From assembly GCA_000721375.1 (NCBI GenBank), contig JOGW01000026.1:1-64000 (forward strand): DNA of 64,000 nucleotides, written 5' to 3'. Source of the DNA: Streptomyces sp. NRRL B-3428 (GTDB lineage Bacteria > Actinomycetota > Actinomycetes > Streptomycetales > Streptomycetaceae). The translations under genes were made by a program, and so were the position numbers. The notes below the pieces were generated by a model. That model saw only the letters and a program-made list of their open reading frames with translations, searched no databases and was not told where the DNA came from. Numbering within the stretch: position 1 is the stretch's first letter; each line of letters starts with the position of its first letter. Of this stretch, positions 1-8,422 are shown in pieces.

Positions 1-367
1 CCAGGAGGTGGCCGAGTGCCTTGCGGCGAACAGCGGGATCCGGGTTGGTGACCGAGCCGAGCTTGTAGTCGTCGTCCTGGAAGACGTTCGCGTTGATCGT
101 GCCCACGTCCACGCCCCGCTCCTCGGCGTACTTACCGAGTGCCGCGTAGTCGTCGACCTTGTCCCAGGGGATGTGCAGCGCGACGCTCGGCGCCACCCCG
201 GTGAACCGGTGCACCTGTGCCGCGTCGTCCAGCTTCTCGAACGGTGTGCGGGGCACCCCCGCCTGCGCGAACACCTTGAAGCGCGTACCGGAGTTGCCGT
301 ACGCCCAGGACGGCGTCTCGATCCGCTGCGCCTTGAGGGCGGCTCTGACTGCGCCGAGCTCGGTCAC
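1..367 (-). CDS. rhaI: L-rhamnose isomerase, 5' part (runs off left edge)
   Basis: RhaI interconverts L-rhamnose and L-rhamnulose in the cytoplasm, the first step of rhamnose use. Only about 122 N-terminal codons are present. The translation contains TPSWAYGNSGTRFKVF, LHIPWDKVDDYAAL and NVFQDDDYKLGS, the N-terminal pattern I know from actinobacterial/Pseudomonas-type RhaI. I chose the GTG at 365-367, which gives a start VTELGAVRAALKAQ. The frame stays open further upstream but holds no ATG there, so an upstream GTG or CTG cannot be excluded. The gene is divergent from the rhamnose ABC transporter, and the region between carries two LacI-type palindromes. That fits co-regulation by the LacI-family protein at 5535. 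The kinase and aldolase genes would be expected outside the window. Confidence 0.88.
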   Translation of the reverse strand, partial: MTELGAVRAALKAQRIETPSWAYGNSGTRFKVFAQAGVPRTPFEKLDDAAQVHRFTGVAPSVALHIPWDKVDDYAALGKYAEERGVDVGTINANVFQDDDYKLGSVTNPDPAVRRKALGHLL

Positions 368-413
368 CAGTGCACCTACTTCATGGATGAGGACGTCATG
401 GTCGACGGCCGGA

Positions 414-425
414 TGAAACGATTCA
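414..425. promoter_or_regulatory. LacI-family operator-like palindrome 1 (rhaI-transporter divergent region)
   Basis: The 12-mer TGAAACGATTCA has LacI-family operator symmetry with a central CG, and the flanks GGA/TCC extend the palindrome to 18 bp (411-428). It differs by one base from the perfect palindrome TGAAACGTTTCA. It lies about 50 bp upstream of the isomerase start. The likely binder is the LacI-family protein encoded at 5535-6557; that assignment is inference. Confidence 0.6.
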
Positions 426-600
426 TCCGCAGGCTAGGAAGCCACGCTCCAGGCTGTCAACCCTTTCTGGGTAGGGAAGTTGGGCTCTCATGGATGCTGA
501 ACTGCGGATCCCTCTGAATCGTGATCAGAACTTGGTCTCCCGCCCGCAGGAACCCATTGACGGCACCGCACAACCGTGCCTAACCTCCCGGCAATCCGAC

Positions 601-612
601 TGAAACCTTTCA
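601..612. promoter_or_regulatory. LacI-family operator-like palindrome 2 (upstream of transporter)
   Basis: TGAAACCTTTCA is a 12-bp palindrome except for the two central bases and is also one base away from TGAAACGTTTCA. It lies 44 bp upstream of the ATPase start at 656. The spacing to palindrome 1 is 187 bp. Two such sites between divergent rhamnose genes fit a single regulator controlling both sides. Confidence 0.55.
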
Positions 613-655
613 CGGCGCCTTGCGGGAGTCCCGCCCGCGTCGTCGAGGAGCCCAT

Positions 656-2503
656 ATGACCCACCCGTCCGACGCGGGCCCCGCTCCCGTACTGGCCCTG
701 GAGGACGTCTCGAAGTCCTTCGGCGCGGTACGTGCCCTGCGAGGCGTGTCCCTGGAGCTGTTTCCCGGCGAGGTGCACGCCCTGGCCGGTGAGAACGGCG
801 CCGGGAAGTCGACGCTGATCAAGACGCTCGCCGGAGTGCACAGGCCGGACGCCGGACGGCTGCTGCTCGACGGCGCACCGGCCACGTTCCACGGCCCGGC
901 GGACGCCCGCGACGCCGGCATCGCGGTGATCTACCAGGAGCCCACACTCTTCCCGGACCTGTCGATCGCCGAGAACATCTTCATGGGCCGCCAGCCGCGG
1001 CGGGCCCTCGGCAGGATCGACCACAGGCGGATGCACGCCGCGACCGAGGATCTGGTGCGCCGCCTGGGCGTCGACCTCGACTCGGAGCAGCCCGCACGCG
1101 GTCTGTCGATCGCCGACCAGCAGATCGTCGAGATCGCCAAGGCCCTGTCGTTCGACGCCCGCGTCCTGATCATGGACGAGCCGACCGCCGCGCTGACCGG
1201 CAGCGAGGTCGCCCGCCTCTTCGGTGTCGTACGCACCCTGCGCGAACAGGGCGCCGCCGTCCTGTTCATCTCGCACCGCCTGGAGGAGATCTTCGAGATC
1301 TGCGGGCGGGTCACCACCCTGCGGGACGGAGCGCTGATCGCGAGTGAACCGATCGACGGGATGACCGAGGACGACCTGGTGCGCCGCATGGTCGGGCGCG
1401 ACCTCGATGAGCTGTACCCCAAGCAGGACGTGACCGCGGGCGAAGTCGCCCTCGACGTACGCCGGCTGACCCGCGAAGGCGTGTTCACCGATGTGTCCTT
1501 CGAGGTGCGCGCCGGAGAGATCGTGGGACTTGCCGGACTCGTCGGCGCCGGTCGTACGGAGGTCGCCCGCGCGGTCTTCGGGATCGACCGCTGGGACGGC
1601 GGTGAAGTCGAGGTCGGCGGGCGCAAGTTGAAGCCCGGTTCGCCCTCTGCCGCGATGTCGGCGGGTGTGGCCATGGTTCCCGAGGACCGGCGCGCCCAGG
1701 GCCTGGTGATGGGCATGTCGATCGAGCGCAACATCGGCCTGACGGGACTCAAGAAGACGGTACGGGCCGGCCTGATGGACCGGGGCGCCGAGCGCAGTCG
1801 CTCGCTCGACTGGGCCGTGAAGCTCCAGGTGAAGTACGCCCGGATCGCCGACGCGGTCGCCACGCTCTCCGGTGGCAACCAGCAGAAGGTCGTGCTCGCC
1901 AAGTGGCTGGCCACCGGACCTCAGGTGCTGATCGTCGACGAGCCCACCCGCGGGATCGACGTGGGCACCAAGGCCGAGGTGCACCGGCTGCTCTCGCAGC
2001 TCGCCGCCCCTCACCCAGGCGGGCAACAGCCAGTTCCTGTCCGAACAGGGCATCAAGGACCTGCTCCTGAACGCGACCATCCTGGTGCTCGTCGCCACCG
2101 GTCAGGCGCTCGTCGTCATCAGCCGCAACGTCGACCTGTCCGTCGGCTCCACCCTCGGCATCAGCGCCTTCGCCGCCGGCACATATCTGCAGGACGGCGA
2201 CAACGGTGTCATAGCCATCGTCGTCGCGGTCGCCTGCGGCACCGGATTCGGTCTCCTGAACGGTCTGCTCGTCAGCCTCGGCCAGGTGCCCGCCCTCGTG
2301 GTCACCCTCGGGATGATGTACGTGATCCGCGGCATCGACTCGATCTGGGTCGGCTCCGACCAGATCACCGCGGCCGATCTGCCGGGCGGCTTCAACGACT
2401 TCGGCTCCGGCGGCATCTCCGCCGTACCGTGGCTCGCCCTGATCGCGGTGGCGGTCCTGGTCGCCACCGCGTACTTCCTCAAGCAGTTCGCCGCGGGCCG
2501 TGA
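656..2503 (+). pseudogene. Rhamnose-type sugar ABC transporter ATPase, C-terminus lost
   Basis: This encodes a double-domain (RbsA-like) ATPase for sugar uptake on the cytoplasmic face of the importer. First NBD: Walker [15 protein letters not shown], Walker [14 protein letters not shown]-loop region [11 protein letters not shown]. Second [22 protein letters not shown] and [26 protein letters not shown]. Homology stops at about base 2005, after roughly 450 of about 500 residues. The H-loop and tail of the second NBD are missing. The open frame then reads meaninglessly through the permease gene to 2503 (Arg/Pro-rich, shadow-like). The start ATG at 656 follows GAGGAG at 645-650. I infer a deletion that removed the 3' end of this gene and the 5' end of the next. 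An assembly error is the main alternative. Confidence 0.72.
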
Positions 2504-2921
2504 GCTCTACGCGCTCGGCTCCAACCCCGAGGCCGCCCGCCTCGCCGGTATCCCGGTACGACGCCGCGTCCTCATGGCGTACACGCTCTGCGGTGCGCTC
2601 GCCGGACTCGCCGGCGCCCTGTACCTCGCACGCTTCGGCAACGTGGACTCCGCCACCGGCACCGGCTACGAACTCACCGTCGTCAGCGCCGTGGTCGTCG
2701 GCGGTGTGGTGTTCACCGGCGGCTCCGGCAGCGTCTACGGCGCGGCCCTCGGCGCCCTGCTGCTCACCTCCATCAACAGCGTGCTGCCGGCGCTCGGTGT
2801 GAGCTCCGTATGGGTGCTCGCCATCAACGGATTCCTGCTCCTGATCGCCATCGCCGTGGACCGTGTGGTCGCGCTGCGGGTGGCATCCGCTCTGAAGAAG
2901 AGGAACGCCCGCCATGGCTGA
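2085..2921 (+). CDS. Rhamnose-type ABC permease 1, N-terminus lost
   Basis: Inner-membrane permease of the BPD_transp_2 (RbsC-like) family. Recognisable sequence begins at about base 2010 ([20 protein letters not shown]) and runs to the stop at 2919-2921, about 303 residues against about 335-340 usual. It includes the family hallmark [12 protein letters not shown] and [18 protein letters not shown]. The first membrane segment and its start codon are absent because the sequence is fused out of frame to the truncated ATPase gene. The first in-frame start is GTG 2085, which lies inside the conserved region. The 3' end overlaps the next permease start by 8 bp, so the downstream operon structure is intact. 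The product is probably non-functional unless the junction is an assembly artefact. Confidence 0.75.
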   Translation: MLVATGQALVVISRNVDLSVGSTLGISAFAAGTYLQDGDNGVIAIVVAVACGTGFGLLNGLLVSLGQVPALVVTLGMMYVIRGIDSIWVGSDQITAADLPGGFNDFGSGGISAVPWLALIAVAVLVATAYFLKQFAAGRELYALGSNPEAARLAGIPVRRRVLMAYTLCGALAGLAGALYLARFGNVDSATGTGYELTVVSAVVVGGVVFTGGSGSVYGAALGALLLTSINSVLPALGVSSVWVLAINGFLLLIAIAVDRVVALRVASALKKRNARHG

Positions 2922-3900
2922 GTCCAAGAGTCTCCCGCTGACGCGCGCGATCCGCTGGGACACGGTCGTCGGCGTCCTGTTGATCGTGGTGCTGCTGCTG
3001 TCCTTCGGCTTCGTGGACGGCTTCGGCAACGCGCTCAACCTGTCGTTCCTCATCGGCAACACGCTGCCGATCGCCCTGATCGCGCTGCCGATGACCATGC
3101 TCGTGGTCGCCGGTGAGATCGACCTGTCCGTGGCCTCGACAGCGGGCCTGTCCGGCGCCGTGATGGGCGCGCTGTGGAACCAGGGCCTCACCATCGAACT
3201 GATCATCCCGCTGTGTCTGCTGCTCGGCCTCGCCTGCGGTCTGGTCAACGGCCTGCTGGTGACCAAGCTCGGACTGCCCTCCCTCGCCGTCACCATCGGA
3301 ACTCTCGCCGCCTACCGTGGACTTGCGCAGATCATCCTCGGCTCCGACGCGGTCACCGACTTCCCCACCCAGTACCTCGACTTCGCCGCAGGCCGGATCG
3401 GCGACACCTTCATCCCGTACGCCCTGCTGCCGTTCCTCGTCCTGCTCGCCATCGCCGTCGTGGTGCTGCACGCGACCCCGTTCGGCCGGTCGCTGTTCGC
3501 GGTCGGCGCCAGCGAGGAGGCGGCCCGCTTCGCCGGTGTCCGCGTCAAGCGCAACAAGCTCCTGCTGTTCGCCGCCACCGGTCTGATGGCCTCGCTCACC
3601 GGCATCTTCTGGGCCCTGCACTACGCCAGCGCCCGCTACGACAACGCCACCGGCCTCGAACTCGCCGTCATCGCCGCCGTGTTGCTCGGCGGCATCGACT
3701 TCGACGGCGGAAAGGGCACCCTCGGCGGCGCCGTCGCCGGAGTCTTCCTGCTCGGCACCCTGCAGAACGTGATGAGCCTGGTCGATGTCTCCGCCCAGTC
3801 CCAGATCGTCGTCACCGGCGTCCTCCTGGTGATCTCCGTGCTCGGGCCTCGGGTCGCCAAGCAGATCGCCCTCAACCGAGCCGGCCGCCGCGCCGCCTAG
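2914..3900 (+). CDS. Rhamnose-type ABC transporter permease 2
   Basis: Complete 328-residue BPD_transp_2 family permease with about ten hydrophobic segments. Family landmarks are MLVVAGEIDLSVAS (residues about 61-74), SLAVTIGTLAAYRGL and FGRSLFAVGASEEAARFAGV. With permease 1 it would form the membrane channel of the sugar importer. The start ATG overlaps the upstream gene and is preceded by AAGAAGAGG. Codon use and length look normal, so this gene is intact. Its TAG stop lies within a 17-bp tandem duplication. Confidence 0.88.
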   Translation: MAESKSLPLTRAIRWDTVVGVLLIVVLLLSFGFVDGFGNALNLSFLIGNTLPIALIALPMTMLVVAGEIDLSVASTAGLSGAVMGALWNQGLTIELIIPLCLLLGLACGLVNGLLVTKLGLPSLAVTIGTLAAYRGLAQIILGSDAVTDFPTQYLDFAAGRIGDTFIPYALLPFLVLLAIAVVVLHATPFGRSLFAVGASEEAARFAGVRVKRNKLLLFAATGLMASLTGIFWALHYASARYDNATGLELAVIAAVLLGGIDFDGGKGTLGGAVAGVFLLGTLQNVMSLVDVSAQSQIVVTGVLLVISVLGPRVAKQIALNRAGRRAA

Positions 3901-3920
3901 CGCGCCGCGCCGCCTAGCGC
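3887..3920. repeat. 17-bp perfect tandem duplication across the permease stop codon
   Basis: GCCGCGCCGCCTAGCGC occurs twice head to tail (3887-3903 and 3904-3920). The TAG stop of the permease is inside copy 1 and repeated in copy 2. The following intergenic stretch (about 3960-3994) is also repetitive, with CACCACACCG-type units. I see no gene in 3901-4013. Confidence 0.85.
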
Positions 3921-4013
3921 GCCGGGCGCCTCATCCCGGCTGCTCCACACCACCGCGCCGCACATCACCACACCACACCGCACCACACCGCACCAATGAA
4001 AGGGCACCCCGCC

Positions 4014-5096
4014 ATGTCCAGAATCGCGCTCCGCCGCTCGGTCGCGGCCGTCGCCGCCGTCACCTCCCTCGCGCTCGGCCTGACCGCCTGCGGCGGTACC
4101 AGCAAGGACGACGTGAAGAACGAGGGCACGTCGAACGCGGCCGTCGGCAAAGCCGACCCGAACGCCGAGCTGAAGAAGGGCCTCACGGTCGCCTTCCTGC
4201 CCAAGCAGGTCAACAACCCGTACTTCACGGTGGCCGACAAGGGCGGCGAGAAGGCCCTCAAGGAGCTCGGCTCCTCGTACAAGGAGACCGGCCCCAACAA
4301 CGCCACCGACACCTCCGGCCAGGTCTCCTACGTCAACACTCTCACCCAGCAGCAGGTCGACGCGATGGCCGTCTCGGCGCAGGACCCGGGCGCCCTGTGC
4401 ACCGCGCTGAAGCAGGCCATGAAGAACGACATCAAGGTCGTCACGTACGACTCCGACACCAACCCCGACTGCCGCAACGCCTTCATCTCGCAGGCCAGTT
4501 CCGAGGACCTGGGCCGCACCCAGGTGCAGCTGATGGCGAAGCAGATCGGCGGCAAGGGCAAGATCGCGATCCTGTCGGCCGCGCAGACGGCGACGAACCA
4601 GAACGCCTGGATCGAGATCATGAAGGACGAGCTCAAGAAGCCCGAGTACAAGGACATCGAGCTGGTCAAGACGGCGTACGGCGACGACGACGCGCAGAAG
4701 TCCTTCCAGCAGACCCAGGGCCTGCTCCAGGAGTTCCCCGACCTGAAGGGGATCATCTCCCCGACCACGGTGGGCATCAAGGCCGCCGCCCAGTACCTGT
4801 CCGGCTCGAAGTACAAGGGCAAGGTCAAGCTGACCGGCCTCGGCACCCCCAACGACATGCGCAAGTACGTCAAGGACGGCACCGTCGAGGCCTTCGAGCT
4901 GTGGGACCCGGCGAAGCTCGGCGAGCTGGCCGCCCGTACCGCGGTCGCCCTGTCCTCCGGGCAGATCACCGGCAAGGAAGGCGAGAAGTTCACCGCCGGC
5001 GCGATGGGCGAGTACACGATCGGCAAGGACGGGGTCATCAGCCTCGGCAAGCCGACCGTCTTCGACGCGAAGAACATCGACCAGTTCGACTTCTGA
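4014..5096 (+). CDS. Rhamnose-type ABC transporter substrate-binding lipoprotein
   Basis: A 360-residue secreted lipoprotein that would capture the sugar outside the membrane. It has a type II signal peptide: Arg-rich start MSRIALRRS, hydrophobic core and lipobox LGLTACGG with the lipidated Cys near residue 25. The mature part is a periplasmic-binding-protein type 1 (Peripla_BP_4) fold, with KQVNNPYFTVADKGG, VTYDSDTNPDCRNAFI and TGLGTPNDMRKYVK. The start at 4014 is preferred over the in-frame ATG at 3996 because GAAAGG (3998-4003) sits at ribosome-binding distance. It is fourth in the transporter operon and looks intact. Confidence 0.9.
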   Translation: MSRIALRRSVAAVAAVTSLALGLTACGGTSKDDVKNEGTSNAAVGKADPNAELKKGLTVAFLPKQVNNPYFTVADKGGEKALKELGSSYKETGPNNATDTSGQVSYVNTLTQQQVDAMAVSAQDPGALCTALKQAMKNDIKVVTYDSDTNPDCRNAFISQASSEDLGRTQVQLMAKQIGGKGKIAILSAAQTATNQNAWIEIMKDELKKPEYKDIELVKTAYGDDDAQKSFQQTQGLLQEFPDLKGIISPTTVGIKAAAQYLSGSKYKGKVKLTGLGTPNDMRKYVKDGTVEAFELWDPAKLGELAARTAVALSSGQITGKEGEKFTAGAMGEYTIGKDGVISLGKPTVFDAKNIDQFDF

Positions 5097-5112
5097 CGGG
5101 GGAGGGGCCGCT

Positions 5113-5433
5113 GTGCAGCGCGTCTGCTTTCTGCTCAAGGTCCGCCAGGAGCGGCTCACCGAGTACCGCGAACGGCACACGGCCGTCTGGCCGGAGATGC
5201 TCGACGCGCTCACGGCCGCCGGCTGGCACAACTACTCGCTCTTCCTGCGCGAGGACGGACTGCTCGTCGGCTATCTGGAGACCGAGGACTTCACCGCGGC
5301 CCTGGCCGCGATGGAGACCACCGAGGTCAACGCCCGCTGGCAGGCCGAGATGGCACCCTTCTTCGAATCCCTCGACGGGACACGTCCCGACGAGGCGATG
5401 ACCCCGCTCACCGAGGTGTTCCACCTCGCGTGA
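5113..5433 (+). CDS. rhaM: L-rhamnose mutarotase
   Basis: A 106-residue cytoplasmic protein matching the whole length of the L-rhamnose mutarotase family, which equilibrates alpha and beta L-rhamnopyranose. Visible family features are the opening CFLLKVRQERLTEYRERHTAVWPEM, cut here as residues about 5-29, then NYSLFLREDGLLVGYLE and the end region around ARWQAEMAPFF. The start is GTG, with GGGGGAGGGG just upstream. It follows the lipoprotein gene by 16 bp, so it belongs to the same operon. Its presence is the strongest sign that the transporter is for rhamnose rather than ribose or xylose. Confidence 0.9.
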   Translation: MQRVCFLLKVRQERLTEYRERHTAVWPEMLDALTAAGWHNYSLFLREDGLLVGYLETEDFTAALAAMETTEVNARWQAEMAPFFESLDGTRPDEAMTPLTEVFHLA

Positions 5434-5534
5434 CCCGCGCGCCGGTGTCCAGGCGATCACCGAGCCGCCCGGACACGGGCACGGAGTTACCCTTTCCTGC
5501 CCTCGCAGAACGATCTATCAGGAGGTTTCCCCCG

Positions 5535-6557
5535 ATGACCCAGTCGGTGGGGATCAAGGACATCGCCCGGGAAGCGGGCGTGTCCGTGGGCACGGTGTCC
5601 AACGTGATCAACCGTCCGGACTCCGTGTCCCTGGAGACCCGCGGCCGGGTCCGTGAGGTGATCGAGCGGCTCGGTTACGTACGCAGCGAATCGGCGCGGC
5701 AGCTGCGGGCCGGACAGAGCCGGATCATGGGGTTGCTCGTCCTGGACATGGCCAACCCGTTCTTCGTGGACATCGCCCGCGGAGCCGAGCGCATGGCACG
5801 CGACGCCGGGCTCGGGGTGATGGTCTGCAACACCGCGCAGAGCACCGAGCAGGAGGCGGAGTACCTCTCGCTCTTCGCTGAACAGCGCGTACGCGGCGTC
5901 CTCGTGACACCCTCCGACACCACCGGCCGCACCATCGACACACTCCGCCGCCACGGCACACCCTTCGTCCTGGTGGACCGGGTCACCGGCGGTGTCGAGG
6001 AGTGCTCGGTGTCGGTGGACGCCATCGCCGGCGGGGCCCTGGCCGCACGGCATCTGGTGGAGCAGGGCCATCGCAGCATCGCCTTCGTGGGCGGCTCGCC
6101 CGCCTTGCAGCAGGTCGGCGACCGCCGGGCCGGAGCGCTCACGGCCCTCGCAGAAGCGGGACTGCCCGCGGACGTACTGCGGGAACTGCCCACCGAGCGC
6201 CTGGATGTGGCGGCAGGCCGCGATGCGGGCGCGCGTCTGCTCGGCCTGGCCGACCGCCCGACGGCTGTCTTCTGCGTCAACGACCTGCTCGCGCTCGGCG
6301 TCCTGCAGGCTCTGTTCGCGGCCGGGGTCCGTGTTCCCGAGGACGTGGCGATCGTCGGTTACGACGACATCGAGTTCGCGGCGGCCGCCGCCGTACCCCT
6401 GACGTCCGTACGCCAGCCGGCCGTCACCGTCGGAGAGATCGCCGCGCAACTCCTGATCGAGGAGACGGCGGCGGAGTCCGGCGAGGACCACACGCACCGT
6501 CAGGTCGTCCTGCAGCCGGAGCTCGTGGCACGGAAGTCGAGCCTGCACCGCCGGTGA
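5535..6557 (+). CDS. LacI-family transcriptional regulator, likely of rhamnose genes
   Basis: A 340-residue regulator with an N-terminal LacI helix-turn-helix (VGIKDIAREAGVSVGTVSNV, then VIERLGYVRSESARQLRAG hinge) and a periplasmic-binding-like sensor domain (IMGLLVLDMANPFFVDIARG onward; AIVGYDDIEFAAAAAVPLT near the end). The ATG at 5535 is preferred over an upstream GTG at 5430 because a strong AGGAGG lies at 5520-5525 and the HTH begins directly after it. It follows the mutarotase by about 100 bp on the same strand. It probably binds the two palindromes at 414-425 and 601-612 and responds to rhamnose or a derivative; this is inferred from context. Confidence 0.88.
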   Translation: MTQSVGIKDIAREAGVSVGTVSNVINRPDSVSLETRGRVREVIERLGYVRSESARQLRAGQSRIMGLLVLDMANPFFVDIARGAERMARDAGLGVMVCNTAQSTEQEAEYLSLFAEQRVRGVLVTPSDTTGRTIDTLRRHGTPFVLVDRVTGGVEECSVSVDAIAGGALAARHLVEQGHRSIAFVGGSPALQQVGDRRAGALTALAEAGLPADVLRELPTERLDVAAGRDAGARLLGLADRPTAVFCVNDLLALGVLQALFAAGVRVPEDVAIVGYDDIEFAAAAAVPLTSVRQPAVTVGEIAAQLLIEETAAESGEDHTHRQVVLQPELVARKSSLHRR

Positions 6558-6588
6558 ACCGAGGTGCGTGAACGGGGACTTCACGTCG

Positions 6589-7737
6589 TCAGGACCCGTG
6601 GTGCGGAATCCTCGCGGACACGCGGTACCCGTCGTCCGTCGCACCGGCGGTGAACTCGCCGTCAAGGAGGGCCACGCGCTCCTGCAGTCCGATGAGCCCG
6701 TTGCCGCCACCCGGCAGATCGGCGACGGCGGGGCGGGTGGCGGCGGAGTTGGCGACGGTGATGTCCACCCGGTCGATACGGCAGTCCACACCGATGCGTA
6801 CCGGAGCTCCGGGCGCATGCTTGGCCGCGTTGGTGAGCGCTTCCTGAGCGATCCGGAACAGGGCGCGCTGCACTGGGGCCGGGAGGGTCTCCGGGTGTCC
6901 ATCGATATCAAGTGTCACGTCCTGGCCGAACTGGCGGGCGCGCTCCACGAGTGCGGGCAGTTCGGCGGTGTCCGGCCGTGCGGTGCGTACGGCGGCCTCG
7001 CGCGTCCGCCCGGGCAGCAGGACACCGAGGATCTCGCGGAGCTCGGCCAGGGCCTGCCGGCCCTCGCCGCGGATCTGCTCGGCCGTCTCGGCGACCTTCG
7101 GGTCCGTGGCTCCTGCACCCAGCCGCAGCGAGCCGGCCCACAGGACGATATGGCCGACGCGATGCGCGACGACGTCATGCATCTCGCGGGCGATCCGCGC
7201 ACGTTCACCCGCACGCGCCCGCTCCACCAGGAGGCCCTGTTCGCGCTCCACGGTGGCCAGTTGGGTGCGTACGGAGGCAGTGAGTGCGCGGCGTACGGCG
7301 ACCGCGTATCCGACGACCAGAGGGCCGATGGCCAAGGCGACGGAGTAGCCGGTCTCGCGCGGGTCCAGTTCGTTGCCCGCCCACAGCGCCGCCAGATCGG
7401 CGAGACAGGCCGCGAGGCCCAGGCCCACGAGGGTGCGCAGCGAGCGGTAGTACGCGGCGCCGACGGTGAACAGGGCCACCGCCAGAGCGATCGGGGTGAA
7501 GGCCACGACATGGCAGCAGATGATCAGGAGGGCGACCGTGAGGGGCCAGGAACGCCGCCACCACAGGAACACCGCGACGAGCCCCGAGACCGTGGCGACG
7601 GTGGCGGTGGGCTGGCCGCTGAGCAGCCCGTTCGACGGCTTGAGCCAGGTGTTGGCGACGCCGAGGACGAGACACGCGAGGACGACGAGTGCATCCACGC
7701 GTCGAGGCGGCCAGCTCGCCGAGGTCTCGTCCGCCAC
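6589..7737 (-). CDS. Two-component sensor histidine kinase (NarL-system type)
   Basis: A 382-residue membrane kinase that would autophosphorylate and pass phosphate to the regulator encoded just upstream (7769-8422). About five hydrophobic segments lie within residues 15-150. The HisKA_3 dimerisation box has phospho-acceptor His187 in ARIAREMHDVVAHRVGH, and the C-terminal HATPase_c domain shows RIAQEALTNAAKHAPGA and GGNGLIGLQERV. No PAS or GAF sensor domain is visible, so the signal may be sensed by the membrane region. It is the second gene of a two-gene operon (31 bp gap) and converges on the LacI gene. It differs from the GAF-containing DosS-type kinases despite the dormancy-like neighbours. 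Confidence 0.88.
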   Translation of the reverse strand: MADETSASWPPRRVDALVVLACLVLGVANTWLKPSNGLLSGQPTATVATVSGLVAVFLWWRRSWPLTVALLIICCHVVAFTPIALAVALFTVGAAYYRSLRTLVGLGLAACLADLAALWAGNELDPRETGYSVALAIGPLVVGYAVAVRRALTASVRTQLATVEREQGLLVERARAGERARIAREMHDVVAHRVGHIVLWAGSLRLGAGATDPKVAETAEQIRGEGRQALAELREILGVLLPGRTREAAVRTARPDTAELPALVERARQFGQDVTLDIDGHPETLPAPVQRALFRIAQEALTNAAKHAPGAPVRIGVDCRIDRVDITVANSAATRPAVADLPGGGNGLIGLQERVALLDGEFTAGATDDGYRVSARIPHHGS

Positions 7738-7768
7738 ATCTGCCCCTGTCGTTCCGGCCCGGACGGGG

Positions 7769-8422
7769 CTAGCGGTCCAGGCCGGACCGGTACGCCAGGC
7801 GTGCCGCCTGCACCCGGTTGTCCGCGCCGAGTTTGGCGAGCAGCCGGCTCACCTGGCCCTTGACCGTGCCCTCCGTCAGATGCAGTTCCGCACCGATGGC
7901 GGCGTTCGACAGGCCCCGCGCGATCAGCCGAAGCAGCCTGCGCTCACGATCGCCGAGTGCGTCGAGCACCTGCTGCTCGGCGGGGGTGAGGCGGCTGCTG
8001 TGCTCGGCCAGCTGCTGCATGATCCGAGGGGTGACGGCCGGATCGAGCAGGGCCTGTCCACGGGCGATCCTGCGTACCGCGGACAGGAGTTCGTCGGGTG
8101 CGGTGTCCTTGAGGAGGAAGCCGCTGGCGCCCGCGCGGATCGCCTCGTCCACGTACTCGTCCTCGCCGAACATGGTCAGGACCAGCACACGCGGCGGCAC
8201 CGGCAGGGCGCGCATCTGCCGGGTGGTGGCCAGGCCGTCCATACCGGGCATGCGGATGTCCACCAGCGCCACATCGGGGCTGAACTGGCGGGCCGCCTCG
8301 AGCGCGCTGTGACCGTCCCAGGCCTGGGCGACCACGTGCATGTCCTCGGCGGAGGCGAACACGTCGTACAGGCCGCGGCGCACGATCTCGCTGTCGTCGG
8401 CCACCAGGACGTTGATCACCAT
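7769..8422 (-). CDS. NarL/FixJ-family response regulator
   Basis: A 217-residue cytoplasmic regulator. The receiver domain (residues 1-120) has the acidic pair in LVADDSE, phospho-acceptor Asp55 in VALVDIRMPG, and the conserved Lys in GFLLKDTAP. The LuxR-type helix-turn-helix (about 150-210) reads LGDRERRLLRLIARGLSN followed by TEGTVKGQVSRLLAKL. It is the first gene of the pair with the kinase and divergent from the nitroreductase gene at 8848. Possible targets are the nearby stress genes, but the sequence does not prove this. Confidence 0.9.
   Translation of the reverse strand: MVINVLVADDSEIVRRGLYDVFASAEDMHVVAQAWDGHSALEAARQFSPDVALVDIRMPGMDGLATTRQMRALPVPPRVLVLTMFGEDEYVDEAIRAGASGFLLKDTAPDELLSAVRRIARGQALLDPAVTPRIMQQLAEHSSRLTPAEQQVLDALGDRERRLLRLIARGLSNAAIGAELHLTEGTVKGQVSRLLAKLGADNRVQAARLAYRSGLDR

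Noticed and set aside
488..2098. Long open frame opposite the rhamnose ATPase gene
   Set aside because: It is antisense to an unmistakable ATPase, has shadow-type composition (Arg, Gly, His, Asp rich), and no recognisable domain. High GC makes such frames common; several others opposite CNNM, SulP and the STAND gene were dropped for the same reason.
7769..8422. Naming the regulator DosR/OsdR
   Set aside because: The partner kinase lacks the GAF sensor domains of DosS/OsdK and the family is large, so only the generic response-regulator call is supportable.
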